Assembly: GCA_963281255.1 (NCBI GenBank)
Contig: OY725503.1
Coordinates: 2,108,001 to 2,172,000 of the forward strand
From: Aphrocallistes beatrix
Taxonomy: Eukaryota > Porifera > Hexactinellida > Sceptrulophora > Aphrocallistidae
Direction: 5' to 3'
DNA: 64,000 nucleotides
Shown: positions 1 through 10,368 of the stretch, in pieces
How the letters are laid out: every line of letters starts with the position of its first letter
Position numbering within the stretch: position 1 is the stretch's first letter
Position numbers and translations under genes: made by a program
The notes under the pieces: model-generated
What the model was told of the DNA's origin: nothing
The model's input: only the letters and a program-made list of their open reading frames with translations
Database searches by the model: none

Positions 1-58
1 GTATTATTTATGATGCAAATCGATGTGGTGTTCCAATACTTTTGGCCAGGTAGTGTAT
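1..58 (+). mobile_element. right end of a Tc1-like MITE (family M)
   Basis: The stretch ends in ttttggccaggtagtg followed by TATA. This matches the right terminus of the full copies at 7542-7995 and 17898-18374. The left part lies outside the window. Non-coding. Confidence 0.6.
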
Positions 59-203
59 ACTAACATACCTCACATATGATCCAACAATCATCAAAAAATG
101 ATGACTCATCACTGTTATGACGTCATCATTACGCATCAAAAATTTTAAAATTGACAAATTTGGTGATTTTTCGAGTGATATCGATTATCACAGTAGGACA
201 GAC
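59..203 (-). repeat. R1 interspersed repeat, first half (split by the P/THAP element)
   Basis: It carries the R1 interior (tgatgactcatcac, gacgtcatcatta, gatatcgattat) and stops at ggacagac. R1 resumes at 2677 with ggacagaatattcagagatg, so one R1 copy was cut by the element at 204-2676. Confidence 0.75.
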
Positions 204-519
204 CGTGAACTACGCTATACAGGACTGTTCACTAGACTATATATTGTCAAACCAAGGATTTCAAGAAGTCTGAAAATACTGCAATTTGATTGGTCGAAAT
301 TTAGGCGCCAAAATTTATGCCTATACTACTGATATAGTATAAAAGAGAATTTGTTTAATAATCTACTTGACGTCCATTTATCTTATAGCATAACTTAGAA
401 TATAGTCACTTATATTTACTTGTCAAACTAACATTATGACGCCGCATTGCGTCCCTCTTTGTCCAAATTCTGTCCATCACATATTTTAATTAATTATCTT
501 ATTATTTACAACTGGTTAG

Positions 520-745
520 CATAATTCCAGCTAAATGCTCAGCACCTAACTGCCGTAGTGGTTATGATGGCGAAAATCCTATTCCAGTATTCAAATGAGG
601 GAAGAATATTCTGATGAAGAAAAGGATCAGTGGAGAAAATTTTTGCACAGAGCTGATAGTTCTTCTCTCAAACATATATACCTCTGTGCAAAGCATTTCC
701 AACCATGGGAAGTTCTATACACCTGTGAAGCTCTACTGCCTGACG
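520..745 (+). pseudogene. THAP zinc-finger domain remnant of P-like transposase
   Basis: Translation across one frame change gives a C2CH THAP module. The first pair of ligands lies in KCSAPNC at about 538-556, then comes GYDGENPIPVF, then (after a stop and frame change near 594) QWRKFLHRAD and the second ligand pair in LCAKHFQPW near 682-708. THAP domains bind DNA at the ends of P-type elements. There is no start codon in frame: the residue before IPAKC is Ile, and a possible splice acceptor (ggttag) lies just upstream. The break after PVFK and the missing start show that it is dead. It is the 5' part of the element at 204-2676. Confidence 0.7.
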
Positions 746-1130
746 ACTGGATATATATTATAAGTTTTGAATTGGTTTAATTGTACAAGGATCGGATTAT
801 ACGGTAGTATGTCACTGGAAAATTGGTCCTCGACTTTTTGGTACTTTTCAATTGTCGAACACCAAGTTGTTTGACCTCGGACTGACAATTCATATTTTAG
901 TATTCAATACATTAGATGGACAATACTCAGGCGTTCAAAATTCCTGAATATACTTATCCCCAATTACATACTAATACTGTATTGTTATGGATTTGTTATA
1001 TCACAGTATGATACTAAGAAGTAACTCATTCTAGTCATACCAACACTTAAACAATGGTTGTTACAAATATCCGGGACAGGACGGGACAGCTGCAGGATAT
1101 CCCCGATTTTAACTAAATGTCCCAATAGAC

Positions 1131-1210
1131 CAGGGTTGCCGTGGGAATGGGAATCCCCATACACATGTGATGGGAATGGGAATTGAAATTTCATTCCCAC
1201 GGCAACCCTG
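1131..1210. mobile_element. 80-bp palindromic hAT-type MITE
   Basis: It starts cagggttgccgtgggaatg and ends with the reverse complement cattcccacggcaaccctg, so it is nearly all inverted repeat. The same termini occur at 9533-9761. No clean 8-bp duplication was found here. It lies inside the P/THAP element. Confidence 0.65.
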
Positions 1211-1275
1211 ATACATATTTAGCTAATCTCTAATCTAAGAAGTGTATTTCATTTTCATTGAAATATTAGTTAGGG

Positions 1276-1478
1276 CAGACCAAAATTCCTTATGGAAAAT
1301 TGGTCCCCCGGACCGAAATTCCATGAAAAAATTGGTCCCCCGGACCAAAATTCCATGGAAAATCGGTCCATAGTAGGACAAAAATTTTCAGGGGAGGACC
1401 AATTTTCCATGAAAAAATTGGCCCGGAGGACCAAAATTCAATGGAAAATTGGTCCACCGGACCTAAATTTTCGTGACA
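1276..1478. repeat. minisatellite of about 36-bp units with dyad symmetry
   Basis: Units of the form ttccatggaaaattggtcc followed by ccggaccaaaa recur about five times with mismatches. Each unit is partly palindromic (GGTCC and GGACC). It separates the THAP domain from the rest of the transposase relic and interrupts the coding region. Confidence 0.7.
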
Positions 1479-1635
1479 ATTACATTACTTTGACACCTAG
1501 TTATGAATTATTAAATAATTCAGGCTGTTCAATTTATGCTCGCAATGTAATTGGTTTCTAACTTTTCTTAATATATTATCTTATAATTGTACAACCTTTA
1601 ATAAGGTATCATACCATTTGTAGAGACATCGTAGA

Positions 1636-2420
1636 CCTGGATTAGTGAAAGGTGATGTTCCTTCTATTCATTTCGGGTTATACAGGATGTTATCAGGAGC
1701 ATACTATCAAGTAACTGCTTGTCAAGTTTATGAAAGTGAAAGACGACTGAAAATTTCTATCCTCAAACTATTTTCAAAACAATCTTCTACTAACAACATC
1801 TCATTAAAAGAGTTTATAGATACATTCTCTTCCACGTTCAAAGAAGATGCACGTAATGTTGATCTAGAGTTGTTCATTCCTATCCTTGATGAGGAGACGT
1901 CAGAACCACCTCTCTCAATCACACAGTCTCTAGCATGTATTGGAGGATATGCTGTTCAAGCTTTATTTAAAAGATCAAAGAATAAATGCTCAGATTGACT
2001 TTTGTTTCCAACAGAGGACAAAGTTGTGGACTTAGTTGATTATCAAGCTGTAAACACACTTATAGAATTAATTGATCGTGGATCACTGAAATGGCCTTCT
2101 ACTCCAGTCCTTACTATAATGCTCAAAGTGTGGAAGATATACACTCTCATTGAATTGAAACCAGTTATTCGATAAATTACTTGGAGGAGCTTCACACAGT
2201 ATATTAGTGAACCTGACCCTTTTATATTTTGAAGGAGAACATGATGAAATTTGGCGCACCCAGTGTCCAACCTGCAAAATTTTCCGATGGGACATTCTCA
2301 AGAAGCTCATATTCACTACGTGTAACTGTATACTTTCCAACACTGTTAAGAATATGATTTCGTCTCAAAGGGCAAAAGATGAGTCAAGGGAACTCAAGAA
2401 GTTTAAATCTATTTAATTCA
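1636..2420 (+). pseudogene. P/THAP-like transposase, C-terminal part, degenerate
   Basis: An open stretch at 1645-1998 (117 codons) contains SLACIGGYAVQALFKRSKNKC. After a stop and frameshift come VDLVDYQAVNTLIELIDRG and LKWPSTPVLTIMLKVWKIY (about 2030-2150). The Gly-Leu-x-Trp/Tyr-Pro-Ser block followed by a hydrophobic 'W.vf' helix is typical of the C-terminal region of arthropod THAP/P-element-like proteins, in my recollection. Several stops follow. Together with 520-745 it makes one broken transposase gene. No DDE residues can be assigned with confidence. Confidence 0.5.
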
Positions 2421-2676
2421 CGTCTCTAGAAACGACATTTGTAATTTATCCAAATTATTTGTTATCACTTGACTTATGGAATTTACAATGAAATTATCAA
2501 ATTTCTTTAAGTGAATGCAAATTAACAATTTGCGCAAGTTATAGTTGTGACAATCGAGTAAATCAGGCATTAGGGGCTACAACAGTTTCGATATTAAAAA
2601 TTTGCATACTTGTTAGTTCAGACTTTAAACAATCCATGGTTCAACATAGTGAACAGTCCTGTAAAGCGTAGTTCAC

Positions 2677-2804
2677 GGACAGAATATTCAGAGATGCTAT
2701 CTCCCTTATAATTAACCAATGTTACCCCTGGCGACCGAAGGGAGCCTACGGCGGACACAAAGTGTCCGCTAGCAGCGCAGCGCAAGCAAGCGAAGCGCGC
2801 TTGT
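2677..2804 (-). repeat. R1 repeat, second half with GC-rich terminus
   Basis: It continues the R1 copy interrupted at 203: agagatgctatctcccttat, then the GC-rich end with aagcgaagcgcgcttgt. Confidence 0.8.
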
Positions 2805-2816
2805 GAGTTATTAATA

Positions 2817-4142
2817 ATGAACAAAAGCATTCACAGACATTTATTCTCATTTATACTGCTGATTTAGGTATATTTGAACCAAATATTTGCAAAAAATAGC
2901 AAGAGTACCCTGAAAATCCATAAATATCCTTGAGGCCCATAACCCCGAAAGTTTGGGATAATTGTGAATAATAATTCATATTACTAGAACTACGAAGTAT
3001 AATCTATCAGTTTAGAATGGTTAAAGAGCTTCCGGAAAGTATATCAGTAAGTTAGAGCAAAAGTCTACGACTTTTAGTTTCCAAGTTAGGATTTTCGGAA
3101 AATACTACGTCATCATATGACAAAAACTAAAACTTAACATTCCATAGGGTGTAGTGCAATTATTATCAAAGAATCATATATGTACATTCATAAAAAGTAT
3201 ATTAGGAAGTGAGAACTAAGAATTTTGACTTATATTTACAGAGATAGAGAGATATCTCTTTTTGGACCATAAATGCGGGGTTTTGACCGAATCTGCGAGG
3301 TCCAAGGCCAGAAAATTTAATAATAATTATCAAAAGTTCTCCAATTTTTCTGTACACATTATTAACGACAATTGTATTCATTATTTAGCATAATAGCCAC
3401 ATTTGGACACATATTTAATGATTAGATTCACCATTTTCTAATATATTTAAAGTTCTCCATAGAATTTGTATTATAATTAAATCAATGATAAGTCGAAAAT
3501 TATTTATTTTTTGACAAAGGAATGTTCGAGGAACCTATATATTTTCGTGTATATCCTTTTAGTTAAGAATATAATAGATTATATATCTTCAATAGTTTTT
3601 AAGATATGACACATCGCCCTCTTTCGGGACCATAGAGAGATATTATGCCCGAACTTTACCTATAATAAGCGATATTTCGAGAACAAATGGTCGGATCCGA
3701 ACAAAATTTTTTTTCAAACGATCAGAATTTTATTTCTGACCCCAGTGATCGCAAAATATCTGATATCAAACTTGCGATTTCCCGAGCATTATATAAATGA
3801 ACTCCCTTATAGAACCATTTTGTTTGGATTTTATTCGCCCATTCTTTTAAATCTTTGTGTTATATAATCTCCAAAGGTGCCAAAACAAGTCAAGGTCTAT
3901 ATCATAAAAAAAATATCAAATAAGTTAAAAACTAATTGGTAAATGAGTCAAAAACCTCCAATAATTTTTCAATTCTTATTAATGCTAAACTTTAGGGAGT
4001 TAACTCACAAAAATCAAAATAAATACCATCCAAATAGTGCTATCAGATGGTGACCGATCAGTAATACAATGAAATTAGCAATAAAAAATTTAGCCGTTTT
4101 TTTTTACGTCAGGCAAGGTTTTTCGAGGGCGGTATCCTTAAC
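2817..4142 (+). repeat. R2 interspersed repeat, near full length (about 1.3 kb)
   Basis: It is shared with 22305-23699 and 53885-54475, and its end with 13133-13360. Landmarks are agcaagagtaccctgaaaat, tacgacttttagttt, the text around 'tgacaaaggaatgttcgag', and the terminus tttttcgagggcggtatcct. No coding potential is seen. The class is unknown. The right end abuts the Helitron relic. Confidence 0.75.
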
Positions 4143-6580
4143 TGCACTCACTGTACTACAGATTTCTACGTTAATATGAACATTGAACTTCAACAATAAA
4201 AATGGATTGTAGGGTACAACCCATCTATTATCCAAGCGTGCCCCATCCACATTAACAGCACGGTCGTCGTTTCTACGACGATACAATGGGTAGCCATCTT
4301 CAGAGTAACTGCTGAAAATGCCTTTGGGAATCTCTTAGAGCATTTCCCGTCTTTTAAACAGGGAGCGCTCTTATTGGCTACACCACATGCACCGTGCATC
4401 ATACAGCGTTTAACGATAGCGTGCAGTCGAGGTTGGAGAATCGGGTCCGGGAGCTCAGCACACACAATTCTATCATACTCACACGGTTCCCTGGGCTTAT
4501 CATGATCCGATATAATAATCAGAATGTGCGCGTGAGGAAGACCTCTCTTTTGGAATTCAATAGTATAAACATGAGCAAGGGGGTTGCCCAATATGTGTTT
4601 ATTCATAAGATCTGAAATCAATTCTCTCAACTTCAATCTAAAGACTCTAACCACTAAATCAGGGCATTCAGACGCTTTCTGATCTAATATGAGAGCGGAC
4701 GTAATCTCCTCCCATTGCGGATTACATGTAAATGTAATGAAATAGTTTGGCTTACCATATTTCCGGACTATACTCACTGCATCCTGGTACAGCTCGAACA
4801 TCTGCCGAGGAGAGCCAGTATAGGAGGAGGGAAGCACTATCTTACGTCCCAACTCTCTGGAATCTACGTCACTGCATCAGCCAATCCACAGTAGAGATCC
4901 ATACGAATCTTCTGATTGGTCCTGATGTAATTCAAACGCTGCTGTTCTATCTTGGAGTATACATCCACAGCACACTGATGGAAAAGTCGACCACTCAGGT
5001 GTAGAGGACTCAAGCTGCTCCGTGCCATCAGTCGGTATGCATAATACTCCATAGCGGTGACATTTCTTCTCCCTTTCGAGTGAGGAATGTTGAGATGCCA
5101 GCCGTCTTCGCCTAGAGGGAATAGTAGGACATAGTGCAGTGTATCGTACGCACGGTGAGTCTCGGTTATGTGCTGAATACCGCCCTTCCGCGCGTACAGC
5201 ACTATATCCCTGTTGGCGACCTCTTCTCCATAACCATCATTCGGGAGAATGACAGCTATTTCCTGAGCAGTGGGAGCGTTATAACGTCGAGAATCTGGAC
5301 ACCCGTCTGCTTTTATCACCATTCTCACGTCAGTTCCTCCCTGCTCTCGCATCAGATCTAGCCCCTGTCTAAAAAATGCCACATAAGGATTAACCTCATG
5401 CAGCATATGCTGCAATCCTTTTAGCTCAGGGAGCCCAGCATCTCCAAGATGGCGCTGCGCTGACGGTTCGCCACTTCGGCATCAGCGGTTCCGTCATGAA
5501 TTTAGATCTGTGCGAAGGAGGGTGCCTCGCCTTCGTTAGGCATCAACCGTCCGATACGATGGTACATCACTCCGTGTATACGAAATGTGTACACTCCGCG
5601 CTTAGCATTAGCCAGACCCTTATCGAGGTTCGCTCCAAGAGAAGCGAATGCCAGAGCGTTGCATGCTCTGATCTGTTCTCGAAACGCTCTTCCCCGCGGG
5701 TCTGTAGCCGTTAGCAGGTGCATCAACAGTTCAGGATGTGGAGCCACAAGAAGTAGAACAACCTTGCCCTCCCCACAACATAAGGAGAACTTGAAACAGG
5801 ATTTAGTACTACCTGAGAGCTTCTCACCCGCCCAGAATTTGACTGACACACGGAGCAGCTGTATGTCATACTGCCACCTGAATGCTCGTCGACAATACTA
5901 TCAGGAACTTGGGTGGCAATAATTGACCTAGCAAAATTATGGACAATGCGAGATTTAACTCTCTTAGCATACAACTTAGCCTGGTACTTCTGACGTATGC
6001 TGGCTTGCTCTTCTGTTTCACAGGCTATCTTCCAGGCTTGTTGATCCCTCTGGTCTAGGAGACGAACTTTGCGAGCGTCCTCCGTCTCACTGTCCAAGCG
6101 GAAGCCTGATGGTCCCTCTGGTCTAGGAGACGAACTTCGCGAGCGTCCTCCGTCTCACTGTCTAAGCGGATTGCTTGACAATCCCGCAGTTCTAGGAGAC
6201 GAACTTCAGAGCGTCCTCCGTCTTACTGTCTAAGCGGGAAGCCTGACGCTGACTCAGATCAAGGCAGCGTGCAACTCTCTTCGTCGGAATCTCCACTCGC
6301 AACCGGGAACCCTGCCGTTCAACCAAATCTCTCAGGCGGGCTCTTCTCCCGGTAGGCTTCTCTTTTTTCAAGTGAAGTCGAGTGCGATCTCGCATTTCTC
6401 GATGACGCCTCCCTTTGGACTTGGGGGGTAGGATCTCAAACGCTGCATATTCCGTTCACGGTCATGTTGCTGGCGAAGGAGTCGCTCTTGAGGAGTTTCT
6501 TAGTCTCGAACTTTCCTCACTCTCTCAGCTATAGAGCCACTTTTAAGGGTTTGGCGCCCACGCTTGTTCAATTTAGGCAT
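4143..6580 (-). pseudogene. Helitron Rep/helicase protein, N-terminal half, broken
   Basis: It reads leftward. The predicted start is MPKLNKRGRQTLKSGS at 6580, followed by an early stop. Next come charged repeats (SETEDARKVRLLDQRDQ) at about 6020-6260 and a Cys-rich segment near 5850 (YSCSVCQ). The conserved Helitron block is CCGEGKVVL ... NALAFASLGANLD ... GVYTFRIHGVMYHRIG (5502-5849). At 4864-5415 is the YNAPTAQEIAVILP region. The Rep domain is at 4190-4852, with FITFTCNPQW and the HUH motif GLPHAHIL, then CSKRFPK and VVPYNPFLLLKFNVHINVEI. It stops at about VSAVK, where repeat R2 begins. Helitron Rep nicks DNA for rolling-circle transposition. There are at least four frame breaks. The helicase half is absent here, but a matching C-terminal half lies at 54633-55745. 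Confidence 0.85.
6040..6260 (-). repeat. tandem repeat of about 70 bp inside the Helitron N-terminus
   Basis: Three imperfect units contain ctaggagacgaacttcgcga and gcgtcctccgtctcactgtc. On the minus strand they encode repeats of the SETEDARKVRLLDQRD type. Helitron proteins of arthropods often carry such charged N-terminal repeats. Confidence 0.75.
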
Positions 6581-6749
6581 ATTCTAATTTGGAATTCAGA
6601 AATATTTGGACAAAAGAAACTCAAAAAGTATACGCTTATATTGTAGTGAATTGAATAGGCCTAATAGGAATGCCAATAGTCATGCTATGATTACGTAATT
6701 GCTTGCGCGAAATATTTCATGTTTAAAATTCTACAACTAAAATGGTAAA

Positions 6750-7267
6750 TTAGTAAACATTCGTTTGGTTGCACTGCGTGGTTGGCGGACATAAAGTGTC
6801 AAAAGAAGGCGGGCTTTGGAGTCTGGGGCCACATTGATTAATTATAAGGGAGTTAATATCTCTAAATACGTCTGTCTTATTGTTAAATCGATATCGCACG
6901 GAAGATCACCAAATTTGTCAAATTTGTAGAATTTTGATGAGTAATGATGACGTCATAACAGAGTGATGAGTCATCATTTTTTGATGATAGTTGCATCATA
7001 TGTGAGAGACGTCAGTATACAGATTGTGTTAAAGTTTCAGCCTTCTATCTCCTATAATGGCTAACTTTTCAAAATGTGACAATGACGTTATAATTCCATG
7101 ATGAGTCGACATTTTCGTCTGAGCTCAGAACTTACTGGAGCCATAGCCAAAAGACTCCCACATGCCAAAAATCAGCTTTCTGGACCTGACAGTTTCTTCA
7201 ATCAATTCGTTACATATAGTATATATATATTTATACACAAACATTAATCGAGTTTTAATAGTAAGGA
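6750..7267 (+). repeat. R1 repeat copy with GC-rich end at left
   Basis: It contains the degenerate GC-rich end (gtggttggcggacataaagt), gacgtcataaca, gatgagtcgacattttcgtc, and the AT terminus cattaatcgagttttaatag ending in taaggat. It joins an inverted R1 copy head to head. Confidence 0.8.
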
Positions 7268-7527
7268 TATATATATATATATATATATATATATCTGTAA
7301 CGAATTGATTGAAGAATGAGTCATCATTACTCATCAAATTTTTAAAAATTGATAAATTTGGTGATTTTTCGTGCGATAAAGAACCTAACAGTAAGACAGA
7401 CGTATTTAGAGTTGTTATCTCCATTATAATTAATTAACCAATGTGACCCCAGGCGTCCGAAGGGATCTTCAGGCGGACACAAAATCTCTGCCAGCCGCGC
7501 AGCGCAAGCAAGCGAAGCACGCTTGTA
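7268..7527 (-). repeat. R1 repeat, inverted, internally deleted; starts with an (AT)n run
   Basis: It begins with an AT dinucleotide run (7268-7294), then ctgtaacgaattgattgaag. It jumps directly to gagtcatcattactcatc, so the region between those points in other copies is missing. It ends in aagcgaagcacgcttgt. Confidence 0.75.
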
Positions 7528-7541
7528 TATATATATATATA

Positions 7542-7995
7542 CAGTACCCGGACAAAAGTATTCGACCACCACATAAACCGCCATACAAATAGTATTAAAG
7601 TGGGTATATTCATAAAGGAATATATACTCAAACTGTAAGGAATACTCAATTTTTTATTTCAAATTCGTAAACTACACATTCTAATCACTCATAATTGATA
7701 GCCTCAGCTTAATTACTAACTCTCAAGTTAATAAATATCAACATTTGATACTTGATGCTACTTGTCCCAAGTGATAGCCATTATATATGATGGCATAGGT
7801 TGATAATTTCACATAAGAATAAGTAATTGAGTTGAAACTCTCAATTATGAGTAATTAGAATGTGTAGAATACGAATTTAAACTAAAAAATAGTATTTTCT
7901 ACTGTTTAAGGACATATTCCTTTTTTAATAGATCTAATTTAAAACTATTTGCATGGAAGTTTTCGTGGTGGTCGAATACTTTTGTCCGGGTAGTG
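7542..7995. mobile_element. Tc1/mariner-type MITE, family M (454 bp, TA duplication)
   Basis: The left end cagtacccggacaaaagtat pairs with the right end atacttttgtccgggtagtg. The inverted repeats run about 50 bp, into atacaaatagta / actatttgcatgg. TA flanks both sides. It is non-coding; the transposase source is not in the window. Fuller copy at 17898-18374. Confidence 0.85.
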
Positions 7996-7997
7996 TA

Positions 7998-8413
7998 CAC
8001 ATTAATCGAGTCTTAATAGTAAGGATATAATATTTATTTCTGTAACGTTTTGATTAAAGAAACTGCTGGGCGCAGAAAGCTAATTTTTGGCATGTGGGAG
8101 TATTTTGGCTATGGCTCCACTAAGTTCTGAGCTCAGTGAAAAATGTCGACTCATCATCGAATTATGACGTCATTGTCACATTATTAAAAGTTAAGCAATA
8201 CAGCTATTCGAGCATAACTCAGCCATTATAGGAGATAGAAGGCTGAAATTTTAATATAATCTGTATACTAACATACCTCACATATGATGCAACTATCATC
8301 AAAAAATGATTACTCATCACTTACTTATGACGTCATCATTACTCATCAAAATTTTAATAATTGATAATTTTGGTGATTTTTCTTGCGATATCGATTATAG
8401 TAGTAGGACAGAC
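7998..8413 (-). repeat. R1 repeat truncated at its GGACAGAC site
   Basis: Standard R1 body up to gatatcgattatagtagtag, then GGACAGAC (8406-8413), where a foldback end takes over. The GC-rich end is lost. Confidence 0.75.
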
Positions 8414-8530
8414 CATAGCCTACTGTATATAAGGTCTGCCATCTACTGGAAAATCTGGATTAGGGATGCGCTAGAGGACGATTATTATAATGAACCACAA
8501 CTTTTAATGATGATTTTATCACACGCTTAA
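8414..8530. mobile_element. foldback (FB) element, one end only
   Basis: It begins catagcctactgtatataag, the terminus of the foldback at 11005-11714, and continues with gggatgcgctagaggac. The other arm is absent. Confidence 0.55.
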
Positions 8531-9532
8531 TCAATGAGATTACATTATGTGAAGTTGTTATCACAAATATTTAACCTAGCCTCCATAATCCTTCTCTGCA
8601 GCAGATCACTTTACATTTAAGGATGCAAGGACTCAGTAGAGACATTTGACCGACGTTTCGATTACTGTTCTCCATCCAAAGAATCCTGTTGAAGCGGATG
8701 CATATAAAACCAAAAGTGGGGACTGGAGCTAAACCATATTGCCTTTCATGGCGTCCTCTTAATTGTTCGTCGATATCTAAAATAAATGAACTCTGTTCTC
8801 TTCTAAAATAAATGAACTCTGTTCTCAATAAAAGGAAGAATATTGCTTAACAAAGGAGACTCCTAGCTTGAAATATGAGATTGAGGAGAAAGAGAAGTAC
8901 CTTATCAGGAATTTGCAAGATCTAAAAGGTAAGTATATTTGCTTTTAATTAATACCAGCAAATTGTATTTGTTCCATCTGACAATTGTATCCGAATTATT
9001 ATATTCTGACAAATCTTAAAAACATCTCGGAGGATGTCATAGACAGCGAATGGGTCCTATCCCCAAGGGGGTGATACTTTGAAAATAATTGTTTAAAATT
9101 TGTGGGAAAAATTCTGGGTTATATTTCACATGAAGGTCGCTTGGCCATAGCAATATCAATATTGATAATTATATATGTATTTCAATGAAGCATTTATTTC
9201 AGAAAACACAGGGGGAGTTCCCCGACTTTCGGCGTCTATGATGTTTTCTCGTTTATCCTGAAATAGTCATTTTTATTGGAAAATGTAAAGGGTGCGTCAA
9301 AAGCAACAGGGAATAATTTGTATTATTGAAAATTGTTCTACGAGAGATCTAATCTGCAAAGTAAAAGTTAATTATATCTCACAGCTTTCAATAAATAATC
9401 GAAACATTTTAGTTCAGCTTAAATTCAGAAGATTTGTTTACTATGATCATGGCCGGCGCTATCCAAACAATATTCTTCATAAGTCATGAAAATTATATCT
9501 AAGGAAGTTCTTCGGTCTAAATCAGGGTTGCC
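8531..9532. other. no recognisable gene
   Basis: AT-rich sequence. A short direct duplication (aaaataaatgaactctgttc) sits near 8780-8825. No protein similarity was recognised. Confidence 0.5.
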
Positions 9533-9761
9533 GTGGGAATGGAAATCCCCATTCCCATTCACACAGGGTCCTAAGGAGATTCCCACAGGGTCCTATGGGG
9601 AATCCCATAGGATTGCTGTAGGGATCTCCATGGGGATTTCCACAGGGTCCTATAGGAATCCTCATGGGGATTCCCACAGGATTCCTATGGGAATCCCCAT
9701 GGGGATTCCCACAATAATTCTATGGGAATGGAATGGGAATTTCATTCCCACGGCAACCCTG
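9533..9761. mobile_element. hAT-type MITE expanded by an internal minisatellite
   Basis: The termini are cagggttgccgtgggaatgg and attcccacggcaaccctg. The flanks GTCTAAAT (9525-9532) and GTATAGAT (9762-9769) agree at 6 of 8 positions, as expected for an aged hAT duplication. The interior is a minisatellite built from ggggattcccacagggtcct-like units. It is the same family as the 80-bp element at 1131-1210. Confidence 0.7.
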
Positions 9762-9826
9762 GTATAGATGCATTTGTATCAATACAGCAAAGACCCTGGC
9801 GGAAAAATAGTTCCATCACAGTAACT

Positions 9827-9974
9827 CAGGGTTGGGGTCAATTACAATTATAATTGTGTAATTAGTAATTAATTACAATTACACTGTAATTGAAGTGTAA
9901 TTGTAATTGAAAATTTTACTTGCCTTGAAATTGATTCGTAATTATAATTAAACAAATGTAATTGACCCCAACCA
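9827..9974. mobile_element. inverted-repeat MITE rich in taattg motifs
   Basis: The left end gggttggggtcaattacaat pairs with the right end aatgtaattgaccccaacc. The interior repeats attacaatta/taattgtaat. The termini resemble hAT MITEs; no clear duplication is seen. Confidence 0.55.
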
Positions 9975-10368
9975 ACCCACCCTACGAATGTTATCCGACT
10001 TTTGAAATTATTAACCATTTAATTCAGTCTTGTAGATATTATTACTTGTTAACCTCTTTTCTAGAAACACACCCTTGGAAAATCATTTTGGACTGTTCGT
10101 GTGATGTCTGTTTCGAGCTATAAAATCTCATATTTTGAAATATTGAAACGGACGTATTCATATTTACTATTCACACAATTTGTGTACAGAGCGAGGGAGT
10201 AGGAGAAAGAAATGTGGGGAAGGGAAAGTGCAGAAAAGTATTGTGAAGACCTTTTTATTGCCATTTTAACCTTTCTATTATGTAATATGGTACATGTTGT
10301 TCTTAGTCATTCATTAAAAATATTCAAAATAAATTCATTAAATAAGTTCAAAATAAAATTCACTTAAG

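Larger units (their letters stand above)
204..2676 (+). mobile_element. P-superfamily (THAP) DNA transposon, decayed
   Basis: The ends are inverted repeats: cgtgaactacgctatacagg at the left matches, reversed, the right end cctgtaaagcgtagttcac. The flanks duplicate GGACAGAC (196-203) against GGACAGAA (2677-2684). Inside are a broken THAP domain and a degenerate transposase C-terminal part on the + strand. P elements are known for 8-bp duplications, and the Drosophila P target consensus (GGCCAGAC) closely resembles this site. Length is about 2.5 kb. Stops and frameshifts make it inactive. Assignment to the P superfamily rests on the THAP domain and the target site. Confidence 0.75.

Noticed and set aside
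1292-1561. ORF with repeated KIGPPDQNSMENR-like units
   Set aside because: Product of the minisatellite at 1276-1478; no gene context.
8571-8828. 85-codon minus-strand ORF
   Set aside because: Partly created by a local direct duplication (ctctgttctc); no similarity recognised.
9486-9767. ORF with Gly/Pro/Ser repeats (GDSHRIPMGIP)
   Set aside because: It reads through the minisatellite of the hAT MITE at 9533-9761.
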